Positions 44,754 through 51,839 of a DNA stretch of 64,000 nt are shown here, one piece after another (within the stretch, counting starts at the first letter, position 1; the number at the start of each line of letters is the position of its first letter). Origin of the DNA: Kitasatospora sp. MAP5-34 (GTDB lineage Bacteria > Actinomycetota > Actinomycetes > Streptomycetales > Streptomycetaceae). The notes under the pieces are model-generated. The model was not told where the DNA came from. It searched no databases and was given only the letters and a program-made list of their open reading frames with translations. The stretch covers positions 62,001 to 126,000 of the forward strand of contig NZ_JARXZC010000007.1 in assembly GCF_029894335.1 (NCBI RefSeq), in the 5' to 3' direction. The position numbers were made by a program, and so were the translations under genes.

Positions 44754-45968
44754 TCAGGCGGACAGCTCCTGCGACTTGTCGAAGCTCTGCCGCCGGGCGG
44801 AGGAGAGCGCCGAGATGGCGTGTGCCACCGAGCAGAGCGTGGCGTGGCGGTGCCAACCCGCGTACGAGCGCCCCTCGAAGTCCCGCATGCCGACCCTGGC
44901 GCTGACCTCGGAGAAGTCCTTGGCCACCCGCCGGGTGAGGCGTCCCAGCCGCAGCAGTGCGACGGGCGGCACCTCGATCAGGTTCGACAGCCAGAGTTCG
45001 GCGGGCTTGCCCTTGGGTCCGGACCAGCCGCCCACCAGGGTGAGGGCCCGCTCCGGCGGCAGCGCGCTGCCCGGCCTGCGGACGGTGGGCATCGTCACCC
45101 TGGTCCCACTGACCAGGATGGACCGGGTGATCGAGTAATCCGGGTCCACCCAGCCCACCGGGCGGGAGAAACGCTTCGCCCACTCGACCAACTGCTGTGC
45201 CTGAAAAAGGCGTTCGCCGCGTCCGGGCAGGCTGAGGTCGTAGCCGATCAGCCGGGTCGAGCCACCGACCCGCATCACGAAGGGCACTCCCCGCCGGGTG
45301 AACTCCTCGACCAGGACGGCGGCGTCGAGCTCACGCGCGTCCAGCACCGCCGGGCGCCGGCGAAGTCCCCACTCGGGTCGGGCGAGCGCCACCACCGTGT
45401 TCACCGCGCACAACTCGGGGGTGGCGGCGGCCACATCGTCCGGGATCTTCGCACGACGCCTGCGCTCAGCGTCCTCCAGCCACTCGGGCGGCAGGATCAG
45501 ATCCCAGTTGACCGGCGCGCTCATCTCTTCGTTGGCGAGCCAGACTCCGTACGCCTGCTGACTGTTGACCACCCGGCCGAGCTCGGTGCGGAACGACTCC
45601 TCCACGCCGACGGAGTGCTCGCCCGCCTTCGGGATGGCCATCGAGTTGAGCACCCAGGCCTGCGGCAGCGTCACCCGGTCGAGGTGGCGCGCGAGCGCCT
45701 GGCGCACGGGCAGCCAGCCCCAGGAGGAGTCGCTGATGAAGTGGTGCAGGCTCTGCTCGGCCGCTCCGTGCCCGGCGACCGAGGCCAGGGCCCGCATGGA
45801 CTTGCGCCCCGGCACCGAGAGCAGGCCGTTGATGTACCACTCGCCCCGCGCCCGCTGGTCGCGGCGCTTGAGCGAAGCCAGCATCCGCCGGGAGAACTCG
45901 GTGACGAAGTCATCGGCGACGTCTCCCCAGACCTGCTCCGGAACGTCCTTCTCTATGAGACCTTCCAC
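44754..45968 (-). CDS. IS701-type transposase-like protein, probably domesticated
   Basis: 404-aa protein with the fold and length of IS701/IS4-group DDE transposases. GTG 45968 (VEGLIEKDVPEQVW) has GAGGAGGAG upstream; GTG 45995 is possible. Family blocks are visible: ARGEWYINGLLSVPGRKSMR, SSWGWLPVRQALARH, KAGEHSVGVEESFRTELG and WEL-type PPEWLEDAERR. Where IS701 members have a catalytic Asp just before the KDG/HSVGV block (IDDTG-type), this protein reads LNSMAIPKAG, so the first DDE residue is lost. I see no terminal inverted repeats or target duplication around the gene. It diverges from a butyrolactone-receptor-like gene across ARE-like sites. A retained, non-transposing DNA-binding role is inferred. 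Confidence 0.65.
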   Translation of the reverse strand: MEGLIEKDVPEQVWGDVADDFVTEFSRRMLASLKRRDQRARGEWYINGLLSVPGRKSMRALASVAGHGAAEQSLHHFISDSSWGWLPVRQALARHLDRVTLPQAWVLNSMAIPKAGEHSVGVEESFRTELGRVVNSQQAYGVWLANEEMSAPVNWDLILPPEWLEDAERRRRAKIPDDVAAATPELCAVNTVVALARPEWGLRRRPAVLDARELDAAVLVEEFTRRGVPFVMRVGGSTRLIGYDLSLPGRGERLFQAQQLVEWAKRFSRPVGWVDPDYSITRSILVSGTRVTMPTVRRPGSALPPERALTLVGGWSGPKGKPAELWLSNLIEVPPVALLRLGRLTRRVAKDFSEVSARVGMRDFEGRSYAGWHRHATLCSVAHAISALSSARRQSFDKSQELSA

Positions 45969-46064
45969 AACTCTCGACTCCTCCTCTGCACTCACGGACG
46001 CCGACGCCCACGGGTACGGACCGGTACCCGGGGCCAGACGCGAGGTCCTGACACAGAGGACCAT

Positions 46065-46158
46065 ACCGAACCGACTGGTTGGTTTTCTAGACCCAATGCC
46101 CTTCAGGGTCAACCTCGCGAATCGGAACGGATCGCGAAACCGCTTGGTTGGTTTGTTA
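46065..46158. promoter_or_regulatory. Two ARE-like operators and a -10 in the IS701-like / TetR promoter region
   Basis: ACCGAACCGACTGGTTGGTT (46065-46084) and AAACCGCTTGGTTGGTTT (46137-46154) are imperfect palindromes sharing TGGTTGGTTT, resembling butyrolactone-receptor autoregulatory elements. TATGAT at 46157-46162 is a good -10 for the rightward TetR gene and abuts the second site, so binding there would block transcription. The rest of the 45969-46296 gap contains no gene. Confidence 0.55.
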
Positions 46159-46296
46159 TGATGCCATGCACACGTCCCACCCACCCCGCGCCAGCCCATG
46201 ACCCCTCGGCAAGGCCCGAGGCGGTCGGCTCCGACGGCGGCCCCTGCCCGGGATCGCCCCGGCAGCCCGGCCGCGCTCCATCACGAGGGAGAAGTG

Positions 46297-46968
46297 ATGC
46301 CCCCCCAGGAACGGACCGCACGCACCAGGCAGCTCATAATCCAAGCTGCAGCGGCATCGTTCGACCACAGAGGTTTTGCGATGACCGGGCTGCTCGAGAT
46401 CGCTCAACTCGCCGGCGTGTCGAAGGGAGCCCTCTACTTCCACTTCGGCTCGAAGGAGCAGCTCGCCGAGGGAGTGATGACAGAGTCGAGGGAGGAACTG
46501 CGGCGGATCATCCTCTCGGTCCGCCGAGCCGGGATCCCGGCACTGCAGTACCTGATCGACCTGTGCCACGAGCTGGCCCGCCGGCTCGATCAGGACGTGG
46601 TGTTCCGCGCGGGGCTCCGGCTCAGCGACGAGCCCGGGATGGAGAAGGAGCAGCATCCCAGCCCCTACCCCGGCTGGACCCGGTTGATCAGGCGTCAGCT
46701 GGCCAAGGCGGCGGCGGCGCAGCAGCTCCGCCCGGGCATCGCCCTGGACGACGTGGCCGGGCTGCTCGCCTCCACCACCGCCGGCATCGAGGTACTGTCC
46801 CGCCGGGACCGGGCCTGGCTCAGTCCACAAGTCACCGCCGGCCTGTGGAAGGCGGTTCTCCCGGCCCTGCTACCGCCCGAGCCGTCGGACTGGGTCGAGC
46901 TGTCGACCGAGCCACCGGACGCTCGGGCGCGGGTGCCCGAGCAGGGCTCGGCGCAGGGCTCGGGGTAG
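46297..46968 (+). CDS. Gamma-butyrolactone receptor-like TetR regulator (1)
   Basis: 223-aa TetR-family repressor of the ScbR/ArpA type. ATG 46297 with GAGGGAG upstream starts MPPQERTARTRQLIIQAA. The helix-turn-helix is LLEIAQLAGVSKGALYFHFG. The ligand domain has AGLRLSDEPGMEK and WTRLIRRQL, with Trp residues in the expected pocket region, and TAGIEVLSRRDRAWLS. The C-terminal 25 residues are low-complexity and overlap a DNA repeat. As two such receptors occur here, one may be a pseudo-receptor that binds end products instead of the butyrolactone. Confidence 0.85.
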   Translation: MPPQERTARTRQLIIQAAAASFDHRGFAMTGLLEIAQLAGVSKGALYFHFGSKEQLAEGVMTESREELRRIILSVRRAGIPALQYLIDLCHELARRLDQDVVFRAGLRLSDEPGMEKEQHPSPYPGWTRLIRRQLAKAAAAQQLRPGIALDDVAGLLASTTAGIEVLSRRDRAWLSPQVTAGLWKAVLPALLPPEPSDWVELSTEPPDARARVPEQGSAQGSG

Positions 46969-47012
46969 GGCTCGAGAGGTAAGGCTCGGCGCAGGGCTCG
47001 GGGTAGGGCTCG
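46945..47012 (+). repeat. 30-bp direct repeat at the 3' end of TetR gene 1
   Basis: A 30-base unit beginning GGCTCGGCGCAGGGCTCGGG is present at 46945-46974 and 46983-47012, and shorter GGGCTCGG variants continue to about 47030. The first copy encodes the TetR C-terminus and stop. Slippage expansion is the likely origin. Confidence 0.7.
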
Positions 47013-47158
47013 GCGCGGGGCTCGGTCGGCTCGGGTTTCGGAGTCGACGGCCGTGCGGAACGGGACGAGCCTCGCGCCGGGGCTGCGGCCGTCGCGCGGG
47101 GGTGAACCACGCGCGGCGGCGTCCGGGCCCGGACCGGCACGCCTGAACGGGCACGCCT

Positions 47159-47208
47159 GAACGGCGGGTGTCCTGACCGTGTTACTGCGGTCAGGACACC
47201 CGCCGTTC
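47159..47208. terminator. 21-bp terminator between the two TetR genes
   Basis: GAACGGCGGGTGTCCTGACC (47159 onward) forms a perfect 21-bp stem with 47188-47208 around an 8-base loop. It probably ends the rightward TetR gene 1 transcript. Confidence 0.85.
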
Positions 47209-47235
47209 GGCGTACCTCCGACTGCCAGGCGTGAC

Positions 47236-47315
47236 GGGTCCAGACGTGCCCGGGTCCAGACGTGCCCGGGTCCAGACGTGCCCGGGTCCAGACGTGCCCG
47301 GGTCCAGACGTGCCC
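47236..47315. repeat. Five perfect tandem copies of a 16-bp unit
   Basis: GGGTCCAGACGTGCCC is repeated five times without change or spacer (47236-47315). It lies between two terminator hairpins in the convergent gap of the two receptor genes. No ORF uses it convincingly. Confidence 0.95.
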
Positions 47316-47349
47316 GTCCGGCGGGCGACCAGTCGCCCGCCGGACGGGC
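47312..47349 (-). terminator. 17-bp terminator after TetR gene 2
   Basis: GCCCGTCCGGCGGGCGA (47312-47328) pairs perfectly with 47333-47349, loop CCAG, five bases beyond the leftward TetR stop. Confidence 0.85.
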
Positions 47350-47353
47350 GCTG

Positions 47354-48016
47354 CTACGCCGCGCCGTCCTCGTCCTCGGCCCGCGCAGCCGCGAGACGTG
47401 CCAGCCGGGCTCCCCGGTCGGGAGCCGCGTCGATCCGCGTCATCACGGCCGGTACCGCGATTCCGGGCAGCAGGTGCTGCCACATCACCGAGATCCGTTC
47501 CTCCAGGTCGGCCAGGCCCGAGCTGGTCTGCGAGAACGCCTGGATCCCGGTGAAGGAGCCGACAATGAGCTCCGCCGTCGCCTGGCAGTCGATCTGCGCC
47601 AGCACCTCGCCCCGCGCCAGCGCGTCCGTCAACAGCTGCTCGCACAACTTCGCCCAGGCGAGAAAGGGGCTGCTGGCGGAGAAATCGACAGATCCTCGCT
47701 CCAGCGCCAACCGGGCCCCTGCGCGTAGCATCGCGTCATGCGGCAGGGCGTGGGCGACGGCCATCGTCAAATCCACGAGTTCCTGAACTTTTGACGCGTT
47801 AGGGACAAGGTCAAGGTGCAGCGTCTGCTCCTCCATCACCCCGCGGGCCAGGTCTTCCTTGGACGGGAAGTGGAAATAGAGCGCGCCCTTGGTCATCGAC
47901 ACCCGCGCGAGGATCTCCTTGATCGACGCGGCGTCATACCCGAACTCGTCGAAGACCGAAGCAGCCCCCTGCAAGATGACCCGCCTGGTCCGGATCGCAC
48001 GTTCCTGCTGTGCCAT
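47354..48016 (-). CDS. Gamma-butyrolactone receptor, ScbR/ArpA-type TetR regulator (2)
   Basis: 220-aa TetR repressor divergent from the AfsA-type synthase, the classic receptor position. ATG 48016 with AGGAGAG upstream. The helix-turn-helix is IKEILARVSMTKGALYFHFP. Family ligand-domain motifs are MLRAGARLALERG, PFLAWAKLCEQLLTDA (with the conserved Trp) and SFTGIQAFSQTSSGLADLEE. It should bind ARE sites in the shared promoter and release them on ligand binding. The closest functional analogues are ScbR, BarA and ArpA. Confidence 0.9.
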   Translation of the reverse strand: MAQQERAIRTRRVILQGAASVFDEFGYDAASIKEILARVSMTKGALYFHFPSKEDLARGVMEEQTLHLDLVPNASKVQELVDLTMAVAHALPHDAMLRAGARLALERGSVDFSASSPFLAWAKLCEQLLTDALARGEVLAQIDCQATAELIVGSFTGIQAFSQTSSGLADLEERISVMWQHLLPGIAVPAVMTRIDAAPDRGARLARLAAARAEDEDGAA

Positions 48017-48095
48017 GTGAGGGGCTCTCCTGTCTTGCCGTCGCGCTGTTCGGTCTTCAACGCGATCCTGAGGGTTGGGATGGGTTTAAGGGTCT

Positions 48096-48121
48096 ACAAA
48101 AAACCGGACGACCTGTATTCT
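48096..48121. promoter_or_regulatory. ARE-like operator in the receptor/synthase divergent promoter
   Basis: ACAAAAAACCGGACGACCTG (48096-48115) continuing TATTCT has the AAACCGG...CCTGTAT half-site pattern of butyrolactone-receptor operators. It lies between the receptor gene and the AfsA gene, within the only AT-rich stretch there (48085-48125). Confidence 0.55.
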
Positions 48122-48175
48122 AACTCGCGGGCCGCTTGAGTTCGTCCGCTTCTGCTCGTGATCCTTGGGGGAGAC

Positions 48176-49300
48176 GTGTCCAGATCGCAGCTCGTGACCA
48201 GTGCATCATCCGCTTGCCTTGTGCGCCAACCATTGCGTACCACCCAGTTCATCCCGATGCAGTCCCTACCTGCGCAGTTCACCACCACGGTACCGAAGGA
48301 GCTGGTCCATCGGGCAGCTGTGGCGGAAGTCCTGCTGACTCGCTGGCTGCGCCACGACGCCTCCCACTTCAGCGCTTCCGCCCAGTGGCCGCGCGGTCAC
48401 AGCTTCTTCAAGTCACCTGACGGGGTCCACTACGACTCCATGCTGGTCGCAGAAACAATCCGACAGGTCAGTACTCTAATCGCCCATGCCGAGTTTGACG
48501 TACCGCTGACAAGCCACTCGCTGATGGGCGACCTCGACTACACGGCCGACCTGGACCTGTTGAAGGTCGGCGGGACTCCTGCCGACCTGGAGCTGTCCGT
48601 CACCTGCACCGAGATCCGGCGTACCGGCGGCCAGGTCAGCAAGATCCGCTTCGATGTGGTCTTCTTCCGCGACGGCAGGCAGGCCGCGTCGGGCTCGGCG
48701 GTCGCAGCCTTCATCCGGCCGGAGGTCTACCGCCGGGTACGCGGCGACCGGCTCTCCACCACTCGGGCGGAGCTACCGCTCCTGACGCCCGTCGCCCCCC
48801 GCCTGGTGGGCCGCTACTCCGGTGACGACGTGGTGCTCGCCCCCAGCGGGGATCAGCAGCGCTGGCTGCTGCGGGCGGACACCCGGCACCCCATACTGTT
48901 CGACCACCCGGGCGACCACATACCCGGCATGGTCCTGCTGGAGGCCGCCCGCCAGGCGGCCCGGGTCCTCGTCCCGGCCGGCGCCTCGGTCTCCTCGACC
49001 GTGAACATCTTCGAACGGTATGTCGAGTTCGACGCCCCCTGCTGGATCGAGGCCCGGGAGGAGCCCTCGGGAGACCTCGGCACCCGGCAGGTGTCGGTCA
49101 GGGCAGAGCAGTACGGGAGGACCGCCTTCACCAACACGATCACCGTGCCGGTGAGCACCGAGCCGGCGGCCGCCCCCCTGCCCGTCCCCACCCCGCTGCC
49201 CATCCCTGCTCCTCGGGCCGCCGACCGGCCCGTCGCCGCCCGACCCGCCGCCGCCCTGCTGGCGAACGGCGCGACGGCAAGGCAGTTGGCCAACGCCTAG
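48176..49300 (+). CDS. afsA: AfsA/ScbA-type gamma-butyrolactone biosynthesis protein
   Basis: Transfers a beta-ketoacyl chain to dihydroxyacetone phosphate, the committed step to A-factor-type signals. 374 aa from GTG 48176 (GGGGGAGAC just upstream; GTG 48158 and ATG 48260 are alternatives). Two AfsA hot-dog repeats: the first with FSASAQWPRGHSFFKSPDG and LVAETIRQVSTLIAHA, the second with HPILFDHPGDHIPGMVLLEA and RQAARVL. The C-terminal 60 residues are a Pro/Ala-rich tail not typical of short AfsA proteins. It is divergent from its likely receptor. The symbol denotes family, not proven A-factor synthesis. Confidence 0.88.
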   Translation: MSRSQLVTSASSACLVRQPLRTTQFIPMQSLPAQFTTTVPKELVHRAAVAEVLLTRWLRHDASHFSASAQWPRGHSFFKSPDGVHYDSMLVAETIRQVSTLIAHAEFDVPLTSHSLMGDLDYTADLDLLKVGGTPADLELSVTCTEIRRTGGQVSKIRFDVVFFRDGRQAASGSAVAAFIRPEVYRRVRGDRLSTTRAELPLLTPVAPRLVGRYSGDDVVLAPSGDQQRWLLRADTRHPILFDHPGDHIPGMVLLEAARQAARVLVPAGASVSSTVNIFERYVEFDAPCWIEAREEPSGDLGTRQVSVRAEQYGRTAFTNTITVPVSTEPAAAPLPVPTPLPIPAPRAADRPVAARPAAALLANGATARQLANA

Positions 49301-49343
49301 CCCGATGGTGGTGGCGGCAGACCAGGGTGGCCCCCAAAACCGT

Positions 49344-49381
49344 GAGTGGGGCCTTCGCCTGACGCGGCGTAGGCCCCACTC
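49344..49381. terminator. Terminator between AfsA and SDR genes
   Basis: GAGTGGGGCCT (49344-49354) pairs with AGGCCCCACTC (49371-49381), 11 bp perfect, in the gap of two convergent genes; it can serve both. Confidence 0.8.
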
Positions 49382-49439
49382 CGAACTCACCCTGTACGCA
49401 ACCCGGTTACAGCCTGGCCGGAGAGCTGGCCCGGCTCGC

Positions 49440-50213
49440 TCAGAGGATCGTGAAGCCACCGTCCACCGGCAGAACCGCGCCGGTCACGAAGGAGGCGCGG
49501 TCGCTGCACAGCCAGGCCGCAGCCTCGGCGATCTCCTCCGGCTCCGCAGTACGCGGCTGCGGCGTCAGCTGGTGCAGCATCTCCTCCACCCCCGGGTTCT
49601 GGTCGAACCACTGGGCGACCATCTCGCTGCGCGTCGTCCCGGGAGCCACCGCGTTGACCCGGATCCCCTGACTGCCGTACTCGGCGGCCGCTGCCTTCGT
49701 CAGACCGATCACCGCGTGCTTGGACGTCACGTACGGCGCCGCCACCGGGGTGGCCACCAGGCCACCGACACTGCTGGTGTTGACGATTGAGCCGCCGCCG
49801 TGCTCCAGCATCACGGTGATCTCCTGCCGCAGGCAGTTCCAGACCCCGCGTACGTTGGTGTCCATGATCTGGTCGTACACCGAGTCGTCCATCAGGTGCA
49901 ACGGAGTCCGCCCGACCCCGTACCCGGCATTGTTGAACGCCGCGTGCAGCGCGCCGAATTGCTCGACCGCGAAGCGCACGGCACGCGCGACGTCGTCCGG
50001 CTGGACCACATCGCCGACCACATAGGCGGCCTTGTGACCATCTCCCTTCAACTCATCGACTATCGAGGCGAGTTCCTTCTCGCGGCGGGCGAACAGTACG
50101 ACCGAAGCCCCTTCTCGTGCGAAAACTCGCGCGGCGGCCGCTCCGATGCCGCTGCTCGCCCCCGTGATCAGCGCTACCTTGCCGGACAGAAGACCTGTCT
50201 GCTGCTGTGTCAT
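49440..50213 (-). CDS. SDR family oxidoreductase
   Basis: Short-chain dehydrogenase, 257 aa from ATG 50213 (GTG 50243 possible; no good ribosome binding site at either). NAD(P) motif TGASSGIG; NNAGYG; catalytic Asn in MDTNVRG, Ser in IVNTSSVGG, and YVTSKHAV (YxxxK). C-terminal TGAVLPVDGGFTIL. All catalytic residues present. Two roles fit the context: reduction of the 6-keto butyrolactone intermediate (next to AfsA, like BarS1), or oxidation of a dihydro-hydroxyanthranilate made by the PhzD-like enzyme. Sequence alone does not decide. Confidence 0.88.
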   Translation of the reverse strand: MTQQQTGLLSGKVALITGASSGIGAAAARVFAREGASVVLFARREKELASIVDELKGDGHKAAYVVGDVVQPDDVARAVRFAVEQFGALHAAFNNAGYGVGRTPLHLMDDSVYDQIMDTNVRGVWNCLRQEITVMLEHGGGSIVNTSSVGGLVATPVAAPYVTSKHAVIGLTKAAAAEYGSQGIRVNAVAPGTTRSEMVAQWFDQNPGVEEMLHQLTPQPRTAEPEEIAEAAAWLCSDRASFVTGAVLPVDGGFTIL

Positions 50214-50302
50214 GATCAAAGTCTTACAAAATGACAGTCTCACTGACTAGCAGTTCTGCCGAATTGCCCACCACCAAAAGGCTGGTGGAGCACCAGGCCC
50301 CC

Positions 50303-50998
50303 TCAGGACCAGGCTGCCCCCACCGCCGCCTCGCCGTCGAGCGTGCGCACCAGTGCCTCGTCGATCGCGTCCAACGAGTCGGCCAGATGCCGTACCCCCG
50401 CCTCCCGCATCAACTCCGCCTGGAAGCTGTGCTCGAAACGGGTGGGGTGGCCGATGAACGGCACCCCGAGCGCCTTCGCGTGCTCCGCCACCCGGGCCAC
50501 GTCATCGATGAAGAGCACCTCGTCGAAGCCGAGTTCGAGCACCTCGGTGGTGATCTCCCGGATTCCGGGACGGAAGTCGTTGGTGCATACGTACCCGGGC
50601 TCGTCGAACAGGCCGTCGTACTCCCCGAGGAACCGGTCGAAGTGCACGCGAGCCAGACCGCCGTAGCAGACCGTCCGCAACCCGAGCGCCCGAAGCCGTC
50701 CGACCAGCGCGACCGCACCGTCCAGCAGGTGCACCGGGTGCCGTTCGGTGTACTCCTCCCGCTCTCGGAAGTACACCTCCAGCGTCTGCTCCGGCGTCCA
50801 GTCCACCCCGGCGGCCTCGGCGATCACCACCGCCGCGTCGGCCTGGCGCTGGGAGAAGATCCGGCGCTCGATGTCGGCGGTGTAGGAGCCCCCCCGGCTG
50901 ACGATGAACTGGTGAATCACCGGGCTGAAGGTGTCGTTCAACATGACACCATCGATGTTGACTGCGGCGGCGCGAAGGCGCTTCAGTTGACCGGTCAT
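50303..50998 (-). CDS. HAD-superfamily protein with altered nucleophile motif
   Basis: 231-aa protein with the HAD fold. Motif I reads AAVNIDGVML, where active members have a DxD (FDIDGVL-type): the nucleophilic Asp is Asn here, read directly from an AAC codon. The acid/base second Asp is kept. The cap region is helical (SQRQADAAVVIAEAAGVDW). Motif II is lost or weak (CYGGLA). Motif IV is VLFIDDVARVAEHAKALG. It is unlikely to be a standard phosphatase unless another residue substitutes. It lies in the leftward operon between SDR and aroK-like genes. Confidence 0.75.
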   Translation of the reverse strand: MTGQLKRLRAAAVNIDGVMLNDTFSPVIHQFIVSRGGSYTADIERRIFSQRQADAAVVIAEAAGVDWTPEQTLEVYFREREEYTERHPVHLLDGAVALVGRLRALGLRTVCYGGLARVHFDRFLGEYDGLFDEPGYVCTNDFRPGIREITTEVLELGFDEVLFIDDVARVAEHAKALGVPFIGHPTRFEHSFQAELMREAGVRHLADSLDAIDEALVRTLDGEAAVGAAWS

Positions 50999-51108
50999 AC
51001 GTTCCCCCCAGATTTTGCGCTCATCATAGGGGGCCTCTCCTGTGCGACCTCAGGTGCCTCGGGTGTGGCCTCATATGTGGCGTCATATGTGGTTGTCTCA
51101 GGGGCGGT

Positions 51109-51702
51109 TCAACTCGATCGGAGCGACCTCCGAGGTGGGAAGAGCGCGCCGACCCGGGCCGCGACGGCGCGGGACGAGCCGTCGCCGGACACGTTGTAGG
51201 TGGCCAACCGGTGGTAGATCGGGGTTCTGACGGCGACCAGCGTGCGCAGCCGGCCCGGCGGGTCGTCGGACAGCAGTATCCGGCCCTTGGCCGAACCGAT
51301 CCGGCGCGCCAACTGTCCTTCCGGAACCGCGAGATGGATGACCAGATGGCGGTTGAGCAGCCGCTGGGTCGCCTCCTCCAGCACAGCCCCGCCGCCCAGC
51401 GCGAGGACACCCCGGTGCTCGGCCAGCGCGCAGCGCACCATCTCGCGCTCCCGCACCCGGAAGTGCGCCTCACCCTCGTACCGCAGGATGTCGCGGACGC
51501 GCAGGCCCGACGCGCTCTCGATATCGGCATCGGTGTCCCGGAAGCCCACCCCGAGCTGCCTGGCGAGCAGCCGCCCGACGGTGGTCTTGCCCGACCCGGG
51601 TGCGCCGATCAGGACGGCTACCGGCCGCTCCGGACTTCTCCGGCTCACCGGACCTCCCGAGCCCCCCGGACTTTCGGGCCGCCCGTCTCCCGTGTACGCC
51701 AT
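51109..51702 (-). CDS. aroK: Shikimate kinase
   Basis: Phosphorylates shikimate to shikimate-3-phosphate, 197 aa. ATG 51702 has GGAGGGGAG upstream. Walker A GAPGSGKTT, substrate Asp in DTDADIES, Arg in HFRVREREM, LALGGGAVLEE, lid GRILLSDDP with Arg, and RTPIYHRLATY. All key residues present. The first 25 residues are a Pro/Gly-rich extension. It would hand its product to the aroA-like enzyme of the same island. A block of 17-bp repeats separates it from the PhzD-like gene. Confidence 0.9.
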   Translation of the reverse strand: MAYTGDGRPESPGGSGGPVSRRSPERPVAVLIGAPGSGKTTVGRLLARQLGVGFRDTDADIESASGLRVRDILRYEGEAHFRVREREMVRCALAEHRGVLALGGGAVLEEATQRLLNRHLVIHLAVPEGQLARRIGSAKGRILLSDDPPGRLRTLVAVRTPIYHRLATYNVSGDGSSRAVAARVGALFPPRRSLRSS

Positions 51703-51720
51703 GGTGGCTCCCCTCCATCT

Positions 51721-51839
51721 CAGATGCGGTGGCGTTTCAGATAGCGGTGCTGTTTCAGATGCGTGGCGTGTCAGATGCGGTGGTGTGTCAGATGCGGTGG
51801 CGTGTCAGATGCGCTGATCTGTCAGATGCGCTGGCGCGC
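51721..51839. repeat. Seven degenerate tandem copies of a 17-bp unit
   Basis: Units begin CAGATGCG(G/C)TGG(C/T)G(T/C)GT at 51721, 51738, 51756, 51772, 51789, 51806 and 51823 (lengths 16-18). The block fills the gap between the aroK- and PhzD-like genes and runs into the last codons of the latter. Confidence 0.92.

Noticed and set aside
44754..45968. Active insertion sequence
   Set aside because: No terminal inverted repeats or target-site duplication visible, the first catalytic Asp is missing, and gene spacing is that of a resident gene.
47236..47315. Possible CRISPR array
   Set aside because: Units are 16 bp and directly abutting with no spacers, and no cas genes are present.
51721..51839. 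Possible CRISPR or integron attC block
   Set aside because: Direct 17-bp repeats lack unique spacers or the palindromic attC core.
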